From the NCBI GenBank assembly GCA_045537045.1, contig JAZSOS010000048.1, positions 1 to 6,247 on the forward strand: a stretch of DNA of 6,247 nt, in the 5' to 3' direction. Positions 1 to 6,175 of this stretch are shown piece after piece. Origin of the DNA: SIG480 sp045537045 (lineage in GTDB: Bacteria; Bacillota; Clostridia; Oscillospirales; JAAYXM01). Made by a program: the position numbers and the translations under genes. Within the stretch, counting starts at the first letter, position 1. Every line of letters starts with the position of its first letter. The notes under the pieces were generated by a model that saw only the letters and a list, made by a program, of their open reading frames with translations, was not told the DNA's origin and made no database searches.

Positions 1-22
1 ATATCTTGTGTTATCTTATTCA

Positions 23-107
23 TAGCGAATAGGGTGACACCTGCCTTTCGGTTTTGTCTGAGCAACTCAACCTTAACACAGGTCGCTTCTATTCGCTACC
101 CTTTTTT
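23..107 (+). terminator. Long imperfect hairpin followed by T6: intrinsic terminator or small structured RNA
   Basis: TAGCGAATAG (23-32) is perfectly complementary to CTATTCGCTA (89-98). The pairing continues imperfectly inwards, with ACCTG (39-43) against CAGGT (79-83) and G-U pairs and bulges between. The 35-base interior (44-78) can form a smaller hairpin, TGAG-CAA-CTCA (59-69). CCC and T6 (102-107) follow the outer stem, which fits a Rho-independent terminator read on the + strand and ending a gene left of the window. The stem and loop are larger than usual for a simple terminator, so a short non-coding RNA ending in its own terminator, or a miniature inverted-repeat element, are alternatives. 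I recognise no tRNA, SRP RNA, tmRNA or riboswitch consensus in it. Stem and T tract are seen directly; the role is inferred. Confidence 0.5.
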
Positions 108-170
108 ATTTATTTGTCACACATCATTGTAACACCTACAGTAAAATCCGTGAATAATCTGTGTATTTGA

Positions 171-199
171 TTGACGTTTCGGGGAATTTGTGATATCAT
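171..199 (+). promoter_or_regulatory. Sigma-A-type promoter with extended -10 for the operon
   Basis: A -35 box TTGACG (171-176; consensus TTGACA) lies 17 bases before a -10 box TATCAT (194-199; consensus TATAAT), preceded by TG at 191-192, which gives an extended -10. Transcription would start near 206, about 40 bases before the first start codon at 246. This is the best match to a housekeeping promoter in the 5' non-coding region and probably drives the methyltransferase gene and the genes behind it. A second candidate overlaps it downstream: TTGTGA (188-193), 16 bases, then a perfect TATAAT (210-215). Both are predictions from sequence only. Confidence 0.55.
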
Positions 200-221
200 A
201 TAAAATTGATATAATATCAAT
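191..221. promoter_or_regulatory. Palindrome cluster overlapping the promoter, possible operator
   Basis: TGATATCA (191-198) is a perfect 8-base palindrome covering the -10 region of the first promoter candidate. ATTGATAT (205-212) and ATATCAAT (214-221) are perfect inverted repeats around A213 and enclose the TATAAT of the second candidate. The recurring GATAT/ATATC half-sites in the core promoter could be an operator for a dimeric repressor. The region is very AT-rich, however, so short palindromes may arise by chance, and no regulator gene is present in the window to link to it. Confidence 0.3.
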
Positions 222-245
222 GTAAATAAAGGAAATTTTGTTATT

Positions 246-1106
246 ATGTGGATTGCCGAAAATTTTGACGATTACAATGTTATAGATTGCGGAGACGGCG
301 AAAAGCTTGAGCGCTGGGGAGATTACTATCTTGTCCGCCCGGAGCCTCAGGCAATCTGGTCTTCCCCGCGCAAACACCCGCGCTGGAAGAAATATGACGC
401 GCTTTACTCACGCTCTTCCTCCGGCGGCGGAAGCTGGACGAACAGAACACTCCCTGCTTCGTGGTCAATTAACTACAAAGACCTTACCTTCAACTTAAAG
501 CCGATGAACTTTAAGCATACCGGCATTTTCCCGGAACAGGCATCAAACTGGGACTTTATTATGGATATGATTTCAAACGCCGGCAGACCTGTAAACGTTC
601 TTAACCTTTTTGCATACACGGGTGCAGCTACCATTGCGGCAGCAAAGGCGGGAGCTTCCGTCTGCCACGTTGATGCGGCACGCGGAATGGTCGCATGGGC
701 GCGCGAGAACGCGGCAAGCTCGAGGCTTTCCAATGCGCCTATCCGATGGATAGTCGATGACTGCGCAAAGTTCGTTGAGCGCGAGATAAGACGCGGCAGA
801 AAATACGACGCAATCATTATGGATCCGCCGTCTTACGGGCGCGGACCTACCGGCGAGATATGGAAGATTGAAAACAATTTGTTTGATTTCGTTAATCTCT
901 GCTCGGGCGTGCTTTCGGATGAACCTCTGTTCGTTCTTATAAGCTCATACACCACGGGGCTTGCGCCGTCCGTTACGAAGTATATGGCAGATATGATATT
1001 CACAAAAAAATACGGCGGGGTCAGCGAATGTGATGAGCTTGGCCTTCCGGTTTCTGAAACCGGACTGTACCTGCCGGCAGGAAGTGCCATGAGGTGGCAC
1101 GTTTAA
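246..1106 (+). CDS. Class I SAM-dependent methyltransferase, COG1092/RlmI-RlmK-like
   Basis: Predicted cytoplasmic enzyme of 286 aa that transfers a methyl group from S-adenosylmethionine, probably to RNA. A Rossmann-type core is visible: motif I LNLFAYTG (residues 119-126) for SAM binding, the acidic motif II residue D143 in HVDAARG, a D171-D172 pair in the motif III region, and motif IV DPPSYGRGP (193-201). KHTGIFPEQ (90-98) just before motif I matches the KxxGxFxDQ-like stretch of the COG1092 family of 23S rRNA cytosine methyltransferases. The protein is shorter than the roughly 390 aa of E. coli RlmI and has no obvious N-terminal PUA domain; residues 1-85 form a different leader. The target base cannot be read from the sequence. 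The start ATG has an AAAGGAA ribosome-binding site (228-234), and the N-terminus flows straight into the likely conserved GDGEKLERWGDYYLVRPEPQ. First gene of the apparent operon, 14 bases ahead of ecfA1. Confidence 0.88.
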   Translation: MWIAENFDDYNVIDCGDGEKLERWGDYYLVRPEPQAIWSSPRKHPRWKKYDALYSRSSSGGGSWTNRTLPASWSINYKDLTFNLKPMNFKHTGIFPEQASNWDFIMDMISNAGRPVNVLNLFAYTGAATIAAAKAGASVCHVDAARGMVAWARENAASSRLSNAPIRWIVDDCAKFVEREIRRGRKYDAIIMDPPSYGRGPTGEIWKIENNLFDFVNLCSGVLSDEPLFVLISSYTTGLAPSVTKYMADMIFTKKYGGVSECDELGLPVSETGLYLPAGSAMRWHV

Positions 1107-1120
1107 GAGGTTTTCACGTT

Positions 1121-1966
1121 ATGAAGGATATTATAAAATCGGAAAATCTTACATTCAGATACAACACCGAGGAGTCCGGTGGCAAGACCGCACTGTCTGA
1201 GGTCAACGTTTCCGTCCGCGATGGGGAATATCTTGCTATTCTCGGTCACAACGGATCGGGAAAATCTTCGCTTGCAAAGCATTTCAATGCAGTGCTTCTC
1301 CCCTGCGGCGGGCGCGTTCTCGTCGACGGTATGGACACACTCAATGAAGAGCTTTTATTTGAGATACGCAGAACGTGCGGAATGGTCTTCCAGAATCCCG
1401 ACAACCAGATTGTCGCGACGATAACGGAGGAAGACGTTGCCTTCGGTCCGGAAAATCTCGGTCTTCCGAGAGAGGAAATCCGCAAAAGAGTTGATGATGC
1501 ACTAAAAACAGTTGGTATGTATGAATACCGCGATCATGCACCGCATCTTCTTTCAGGCGGTCAGAAGCAACGCATAGCAATTGCGGGAATCATTGCAATG
1601 CGCCCGCGCTGTATCGTCCTTGACGAGCCGACATCAATGCTTGACCCGTCCGGACGGCGCGATGTGCTGAGAATAACGCGTGAGCTTAACAAAAACCACG
1701 GCATCACAATTGTTCTTATTACTCATCACATGAACGAAGCCGCAATGGCAGACAGAATAATAATCATGGACCGCGGAAAGATGGTTTTAGAAGGAACTCC
1801 AAAAGAGATTTTCCCGCAGACGGAGCTTCTTCACAAGCTTGGGCTTTCCGTTCCACAGACCGTTGAGCTTCTCTCGGAGCTTAACCGCGCAGGCTTTGAT
1901 TTGCCGCTTGATAAAATCAGCGTAGAGGAATGTGCCGATGCAATAGCAAAGGCAATCAACAGATGA
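1121..1966 (+). CDS. ecfA1: Energy-coupling factor transporter ATPase EcfA1
   Basis: Cytoplasmic ATPase of 281 aa, one of two ABC ATPases that pair and, through EcfT, power uptake of vitamins or metal ions by ECF importers. All ABC motifs are present: Walker A GHNGSGKSS (42-50), Q-loop Q91 in FQNPDNQIV, signature LSGGQ (144-148), Walker B CIVLDEP with catalytic E169, D-loop MLDP, and switch histidine H202 in ITHHM. FQNPDNQIVATITEEDVAFGPENLG is the hallmark stretch of EcfA1/CbiO-type ATPases and separates it from the second paralogue. The C-terminal extension (about 225-281, with GLSVPQTVEL) is typical of the family. I chose ATG 1121, preceded by AAGAGG (1105-1110), over an in-frame GTG at 1094 that overlaps the upstream gene and adds nine unlikely residues. 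No key residue is missing, so the enzyme should be active. Confidence 0.95.
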   Translation: MKDIIKSENLTFRYNTEESGGKTALSEVNVSVRDGEYLAILGHNGSGKSSLAKHFNAVLLPCGGRVLVDGMDTLNEELLFEIRRTCGMVFQNPDNQIVATITEEDVAFGPENLGLPREEIRKRVDDALKTVGMYEYRDHAPHLLSGGQKQRIAIAGIIAMRPRCIVLDEPTSMLDPSGRRDVLRITRELNKNHGITIVLITHHMNEAAMADRIIIMDRGKMVLEGTPKEIFPQTELLHKLGLSVPQTVELLSELNRAGFDLPLDKISVEECADAIAKAINR

Positions 1967-1970
1967 ATCC

Positions 1971-1990
1971 GGAGGTATTACGTAAGGTGA
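1971..1990 (+). promoter_or_regulatory. Ribosome-binding region of ecfA2 with competing start codons
   Basis: GGAGGT (1971-1976) is the strongest Shine-Dalgarno match at this junction, but it lies 10 bases before an in-frame GTG (1987) and 22 bases before ATG 1999. A second, weaker match AAGGTGA (1984-1990) lies 8 bases before ATG 1999. A third option, ATG 1963, overlaps the ecfA1 stop as ATGA and has AAAGG (1948-1952) 10 bases upstream. The sites are seen directly; which one is used is not decidable from sequence. Confidence 0.5.
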
Positions 1991-1998
1991 ACGCTATA

Positions 1999-2847
1999 AT
2001 GAGCATACGGGGACTTTCGCATGTGTACAGTCCCAAAACGCCCTTTGAATGTTCTGCTGTAAATGATATAAATCTCGATATCTATCCCGGCGAAACGCTC
2101 GGGATTATCGGTCATACCGGTTCCGGCAAATCCACGCTCATTTCTCATCTGAACGGACTTATAAAACCGTCCTCCGGCAGCATAACCTATTGCGGAGAAG
2201 ATATCTTCAAGTCAAAAGAGTTTACCCACAGCATCCGCTTTAACGTAGGGCTTGTTCTGCAGTATCCGGAATACCAGCTGTTTGAAGAAACGGTATACAA
2301 GGATATTGCTTTCGGTCCCGGCAATATGAAGCTTTCAGGCGCCGAGATTGACGAGCGCGTCCGTGAAGCCGCACGCTTTGCTGGTCTTAGCGAGTCGCTT
2401 CTTTCAAGCTCGCCCTTTGAGCTTTCCGGCGGACAGAAGCGCCGCGTTGCCATTGCAGGAGTTATCGCAATGCGCCCGAAGGTGCTTATACTCGACGAGC
2501 CGACCGCAGGGCTTGACCCTGTTGGCCGCGAGGATTTACTTCGCCACATACGCGCCTACCGCGACGAAACCGGTGCCGCAATAGTTATTGTTTCTCACAG
2601 CATGGAGGACGTTGCCTCAATGGCAGACCGCCTTCTCGTTATGAGCGGAGGACGCGTTCTTCTTCAGGGAACTCCCGACGAGGTTTTCTCCCATTCTGAA
2701 ATTCTTCTTGATGCGGGACTTGACATTCCACAGGTCGCGCATATTGCAAATGCACTAAGAGCACGCGGGATAAACCTTCCCGATGCTATATACACCGTAA
2801 AGCAGGCTGCCTGTGCAATCACTGCACTCGGAGGTGGAAACAAATGA
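1999..2847 (+). CDS. ecfA2: Energy-coupling factor transporter ATPase EcfA2
   Basis: Second ABC ATPase of the ECF module, 282 aa from this start; it is expected to form a heterodimer with EcfA1 on the cytoplasmic face of EcfT. Motifs: Walker A GHTGSGKST (38-46), Q-loop Q88 in LQYPEYQLFEETV, signature LSGGQ (142-146) followed by KRR, Walker B VLILDEP with E167, D-loop GLDP, and switch histidine H200 in VSHSM. The YSPKTPFE insertion after the first strand and the QYPEYQLFEETV stretch are characteristic of EcfA2. I chose ATG 1999 because MSIRGLSHVYSP matches the usual length and start of this family. GTG 1987 (4 residues longer, better Shine-Dalgarno), ATG 1963 (ATGA overlap with ecfA1) and ATG 1930 (within ecfA1) are in-frame alternatives. 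The 3' end overlaps the ecfT start by 4 bases, suggesting coupled translation. Confidence 0.93.
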   Translation: MSIRGLSHVYSPKTPFECSAVNDINLDIYPGETLGIIGHTGSGKSTLISHLNGLIKPSSGSITYCGEDIFKSKEFTHSIRFNVGLVLQYPEYQLFEETVYKDIAFGPGNMKLSGAEIDERVREAARFAGLSESLLSSSPFELSGGQKRRVAIAGVIAMRPKVLILDEPTAGLDPVGREDLLRHIRAYRDETGAAIVIVSHSMEDVASMADRLLVMSGGRVLLQGTPDEVFSHSEILLDAGLDIPQVAHIANALRARGINLPDAIYTVKQAACAITALGGGNK

Positions 2848-3668
2848 TAAAAGACGTTGCGCTCGGTCAGTATTTTCCGGGCAACAGCATACTCCACCGT
2901 CTTGACCCGCGGGTTAAGATTATTCTAACAATCGCTTATATCATCGCGCTTTTTGTGTGCAAAGGCATTGTGCCTTACTGCATTGCAACTGCGCTTCTTA
3001 TCACGGTTATCCTTATAACAAAAATAAATTTACGGCTTATTTTTAAAAGCCTGCGGCCTATTATGATTTTGCTTGCATTCACCGCCGTTCTTAACGTTTT
3101 TTACACAAAAAGCGGGGATGTGCTTTTGCAGCTCGGTGCAGTTTCCGTTACGACCGGAGGTGTGGCAACCGCGCTTTATATGACGGTAAGAATTATTCTT
3201 CTCGTCGCAGGAACGTTTGTGATGCTGACGTATACCACATCCCCGATAATGCTGACAGACGGTCTTGAAGCTCTGCTTTCTCCTTTAAAAAAGGTACGCT
3301 TTCCCGTGCATGAGCTTTCAATGATGATGTCAATAGCTCTGCGCTTTATTCCCACGCTTATTGAGGAAACAGACAAGATAATGTCTGCACAGAAATCGCG
3401 CGGAGCAAGCTTCGAAACCGGAAGCCTTATTTCCCGCGCACGTGCGCTTATCCCCATTCTCGTTCCACTTTTCATAAACGCATTCAAGCGTGCAGAGGAC
3501 CTTGCACTTGCAATGGAATGCCGCTGTTACCGCGGTGGTGAAGGGCGCGTAAGACTTCGCGTTTTCAAGCTTTCTTCCATTGATATTTATGCATGCATTC
3601 TTTTCGCTGCCCTGTTTGCGGCAATTGCCGTAATCTCGGCGACAGTGAGCTTTGGAGTTGTGTTATGA
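2844..3668 (+). CDS. ecfT: Energy-coupling factor transporter transmembrane protein EcfT
   Basis: Integral membrane subunit of 274 aa that links the EcfA1-EcfA2 ATPases to interchangeable substrate-binding S components. The N-terminal HRLDPRVK (18-25) before the first membrane helix is typical of the family. Hydrophobic stretches lie at about 26-59 (probably two helices), 72-87, 108-130 and 248-274. The cytoplasmic region carries the two coupling motifs: SAQKSRGASFETG (181-193) and KRAEDLALAMECRCYRGGEGR (215-235). In the second, the usual Ala-Arg-Gly is Cys-Arg-Cys (226-228), leaving the central arginine intact; the first is Ser-Arg-Gly. The start ATG overlaps the ecfA2 stop (ATGA) and has GGAGG at 2830-2834, 9 bases upstream. 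No S component gene is present here, as expected for a shared group II module. Confidence 0.95.
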   Translation: MIKDVALGQYFPGNSILHRLDPRVKIILTIAYIIALFVCKGIVPYCIATALLITVILITKINLRLIFKSLRPIMILLAFTAVLNVFYTKSGDVLLQLGAVSVTTGGVATALYMTVRIILLVAGTFVMLTYTTSPIMLTDGLEALLSPLKKVRFPVHELSMMMSIALRFIPTLIEETDKIMSAQKSRGASFETGSLISRARALIPILVPLFINAFKRAEDLALAMECRCYRGGEGRVRLRVFKLSSIDIYACILFAALFAAIAVISATVSFGVVL

Positions 3669-4426
3669 GCAGAAATATAGCGCTTTCGCTATCCTATGAC
3701 GGAACAGAATACCACGGCTGGCAGACACAATCAAACGCCACAAGCGTTCAATCCACACTGAACGATGCCGTTTCATCTCTTTTTTGCGAGCCGCTTAAGG
3801 TTGTCGGCTGCGGAAGAACAGACACCGGCGTTCATGCAAAAAAATATGTTGCATCTGTACGCACCCAATCCGATATTCCGGTATCACGCATTGCTTATGC
3901 TTTAAGCTCACTTTTGCCAAAGGATATATCGGTAAAGGATGCCTTTGTCGTTCCCGATGATTTTCATCCTGTTCATTCCTGCATTGAAAAGGAATATACT
4001 TATTATATCTGCAATACGCAGATGCGAGACCCGTTTTCAGAAAGATATGCCTTACATTACAGATATCCGCTTGATACGGAGCTTCTAAAGGAAGCCGCAT
4101 CTCACTTTGTCGGAACTCACGATTTTGCCGCTGTGCGGAGTCTCGGAACTCCGGTAAAGTCAACAGTCCGCACGATATACAAATGCGACGTAGCAAGAAT
4201 CGGCGATGTTGTTTCATTCACGGTTTCCGCAGACGGATTTTTATACAATATGGCTCGGACAATAGCCGGAACTCTCCTTGATGTTGCGGCAGGAAAAATC
4301 CGTGCCGGAGACGTTCCGGACATACTGGAAAGCGGAGATCGCGGCCGCGCAGGACCTACTGCCCCCGCGCACGGACTACATATGACAAATGTTATCTATC
4401 CCGAACGCTTCGGAATACAAATTTGA
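3665..4426 (+). CDS. truA: tRNA pseudouridine(38-40) synthase TruA
   Basis: Cytoplasmic enzyme of 253 aa that isomerises uridines 38, 39 and 40 in the anticodon stem-loop of tRNAs to pseudouridine. Evidence: the N-terminal YDGTEYHGWQ (11-20), the catalytic motif GRTDTGVHA with nucleophile D53 and R51 just before it, KEYTYYIC in the centre, HDFAAVRS, DGFLYNMAR with a long helix after it, and the C-terminal GRAGPTAPAHGL. These are the diagnostic blocks of bacterial TruA and the length is normal. ATG 3665 overlaps the ecfT stop as ATGA and has GGAG (3654-3657) 7 bases upstream. An in-frame upstream ATG at 3593 lies inside ecfT and would add 24 residues not expected for TruA. Placement directly after the ECF genes is a recurrent Firmicutes arrangement. 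Confidence 0.96.
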   Translation: MSRNIALSLSYDGTEYHGWQTQSNATSVQSTLNDAVSSLFCEPLKVVGCGRTDTGVHAKKYVASVRTQSDIPVSRIAYALSSLLPKDISVKDAFVVPDDFHPVHSCIEKEYTYYICNTQMRDPFSERYALHYRYPLDTELLKEAASHFVGTHDFAAVRSLGTPVKSTVRTIYKCDVARIGDVVSFTVSADGFLYNMARTIAGTLLDVAAGKIRAGDVPDILESGDRGRAGPTAPAHGLHMTNVIYPERFGIQI

Positions 4427-4444
4427 TTTATTACGGAGGCTGCA

Positions 4445-5584
4445 ATGTCTGCAAAAAGAAAAGGAAGTAAACATCTTTCCGGTCGTTTTGCCGTATTTAT
4501 AACAATACTGCTTTTTGTTTGCAGTGTCATATTTTTAAACAACCGCATAACCTCAGGCTCGCTCAAGCGTATTTCTTACTGGATATTCAACGGTGTGCGC
4601 GGTGATGCCACGGAAGCCTCAATCTCGTTTGATGCAAACGAGTATAACAAATTTGCCGTTATAAACGGAAACCTCTGTGTTATCTCTCCGGAGAAACTTA
4701 TATCTTACAAGCTTTCCGGCAAATCAACGCTGAACGAGGCCGTGCTTTTGCGCTCTCCTGCTGTATCTGCATCAAAATCACGTTTTGCAGCATATGACCT
4801 TGGCGGGCTTAATTTCTACATTGCAACCCCTGAAAAGCTTTTATACTCCGGAACGAGTGAGGCACAGATTTTAAACATCAGTATGAACAGCTCCGGCGAT
4901 TTTACAGTCGTGACGGATGACGACGACTGCAAATCACTCGTGACAGTATATAATTCTAAATTCGAACCTGTTTACAAGTTTCACTCTTCCGAAAAATACA
5001 TTTTTGATGCCGCTGTTTCTTCCGGGGAAAAATCCGTTGCAATCGCGGCATACGGAACGACAGACGGAAGCTTTAATGCTGAGCTTCATCTCGGCAAAAC
5101 CGCTGAGGACAGCTTTTATGCGACAATCCCATTGGGCAGTTCAATGCCGCTTGACATCACATACAGAAAAGATGGGAAAATCTTCGTTGTTTGCAACGAC
5201 AGAAGCCTGATGTATGAAAACGACGGAAACCTTATTTCTGAAATATCCCACGAAGATATGCCGATAAAAAGCTTTACCGCCGCTGACGGCAAGCATGTTG
5301 CCATCCTTCTTGATAACTATCAGAACGGCGGAAATGCAAAGCTTCTTCTCATTTCCGGAAACGGAACTTCCAAAGCTATGGATATCGAGGATGATGTTTA
5401 TTCAATTTCCTGTGCCGGTAACTATGTATCGGTACAGTACGCCGATAAGTGTGTTGTATACAACGACGATCTTACCGTAGACTGTGAATTTATGATTCCT
5501 GCATCGATCACGCATTGCATTGTAAATGCTGACGGTTCTGTGCTATCTGTGGGTGATAATTTTGCAATGCTTTATGTAAAATAA
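4445..5584 (+). CDS. Membrane-anchored DUF5711-like protein, probable beta-propeller
   Basis: Protein of 379 aa of unknown function. A short basic cytoplasmic leader (residues 1-14, rich in Lys and Arg) precedes one hydrophobic segment (15-31), which is probably an uncleaved signal anchor; C26 does not sit in a proper lipobox. The remaining 340 or so residues should lie outside the membrane. They contain repeated short beta-strand patterns of the type 'hydrophobic run, Asp/Asn-Gly turn, hydrophobic run' (for example YNKFAVINGNLCVIS, DGKIFVVCNDRSLMYENDGN, GKHVAILLDN, GNYVSVQYADKCVVYNDDL), as in a beta-propeller. Length, topology and position before a CvpA-family gene resemble DUF5711 proteins of Clostridia, but I assign this from memory of the family. 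No enzyme motif is visible. GGAGG (4435-4439) lies 5 bases before the ATG, and the gene begins 18 bases after truA. Confidence 0.8.
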   Translation: MSAKRKGSKHLSGRFAVFITILLFVCSVIFLNNRITSGSLKRISYWIFNGVRGDATEASISFDANEYNKFAVINGNLCVISPEKLISYKLSGKSTLNEAVLLRSPAVSASKSRFAAYDLGGLNFYIATPEKLLYSGTSEAQILNISMNSSGDFTVVTDDDDCKSLVTVYNSKFEPVYKFHSSEKYIFDAAVSSGEKSVAIAAYGTTDGSFNAELHLGKTAEDSFYATIPLGSSMPLDITYRKDGKIFVVCNDRSLMYENDGNLISEISHEDMPIKSFTAADGKHVAILLDNYQNGGNAKLLLISGNGTSKAMDIEDDVYSISCAGNYVSVQYADKCVVYNDDLTVDCEFMIPASITHCIVNADGSVLSVGDNFAMLYVK

Positions 5585-5605
5585 AATGTACCGGAGGTTT
5601 TTATA

Positions 5606-6175
5606 ATGACATTGGCCCCTTTGATTGTCGACCTTGCTTCCGCGGCGATACTTCTCTTCTCGGCGCTACGCGGAAGAAGCCGCGGACTGATAAAAACTCT
5701 TGCAGGGATTCTTGCCGTTATTCTTGCCTTTTCGTGTGCGGGATTTCTTGCCGAAAAGTCAACGCCGTATATTTCAGAAAAATATGTTTCTCCTTATATA
5801 ACCTCGGCAATTGAGCCGAAAAGCGAAGAGCTTACGCCGCAGGAAGCAGCATCCGATCCGGCTGCCGTAGGCGAAATTTTTCTTGAGCTTGGTTTTTCTG
5901 AAAACATCGTCCGTGATGCAATTTCGGATTTCACTGCGGCAATGACAAAAAGCATTGCAGAGCCGATTGTTGCAATGACAAACAGCATAGCGTATAAACT
6001 TACATACTCCGTTCTGTTCGTCATTTTCTTCCTTCTTTCTCTGCTTGTTCTGACGCTTTTATTCAAAATTCTGAACTTAGCATCGAAAATCCCGGGCATC
6101 AATTTTATAAATAAAACACTCGGACTTATTTTAGGTATTATATTGGGTTATCTTATATTAGTGGCGCTTTCCTTT
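5606..6175 (+). CDS. CvpA-family membrane protein, 3' end missing (cut at adapter junction)
   Basis: Partial gene; 190 genomic residues remain. Hydrophobic segments at about 4-21, 28-49, 133-156 and 171-190 are separated by a hydrophilic, mostly acidic and helical stretch (50-130). RGRSRGLIKTLAG (22-34) between the first two segments and IPGINFINKTLGLILGIILG (162-181) are typical of the CvpA/colicin V production family. The family is known from E. coli cvpA, needed for colicin V production and linked to envelope integrity; the role in Clostridia is unknown. GGAGGT (5593-5598) lies 7 bases before the ATG and the gene starts 21 bases after its upstream neighbour. The open frame continues to a stop at 6203-6205, but codons from 6176 (KSDRSHVVL) are library adapter, so the true C-terminus lies beyond the window. 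Confidence 0.85.
5939..5991 (+). repeat. Two 20-base direct repeats within the CvpA-family gene
   Basis: GCAATGACAAAAAGCATTGC (5939-5958) recurs as GCAATGACAAACAGCATAGC (5972-5991) with two mismatches and a period of 33 bases. The copies encode AMTKSIA and AMTNSIA, an 11-residue repeat in the probably amphipathic helix before the third membrane segment. The first copy is also an inverted repeat (GCAATG with CATTGC). It most likely reflects a local duplication in the protein rather than a mobile or regulatory element. Confidence 0.6.

Noticed and set aside
34..140. Direct repeat GTGACACCT (34-42) versus GTAACACCT (129-137) as an attachment site or CRISPR remnant
   Set aside because: Only nine bases with one mismatch, no third copy and no integrase or cas gene nearby. 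This is consistent with chance.
117..377. Reverse-strand open frame over the 5' region and start of the methyltransferase gene
   Set aside because: No recognisable protein similarity or plausible start signal, and it overlaps the promoter and a well-supported gene. It is a chance open frame.
1094..1120. GTG 1094 as start of EcfA1
   Set aside because: It overlaps the methyltransferase gene, lacks a good ribosome-binding site and adds MARLRGFHV, which is not a family feature. ATG 1121 with AAGAGG upstream is better.
3593..3664. Longer N-terminus for TruA starting at ATG 3593
   Set aside because: The extra 24 residues (MHSFRCPVCGNCRN...) are the ecfT coding sequence read in another frame. ATG 3665 has a ribosome-binding site and begins with the usual TruA N-terminus. 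The CxxC-like pattern there is not evidence of a zinc site.
2844..3668. A cobalt- or nickel-specific CbiQ transporter in place of a general EcfT
   Set aside because: A dedicated group I system would usually have its S component and CbiN/CbiM beside it, and only one ATPase. Two distinct ATPases plus truA indicate the shared group II module.
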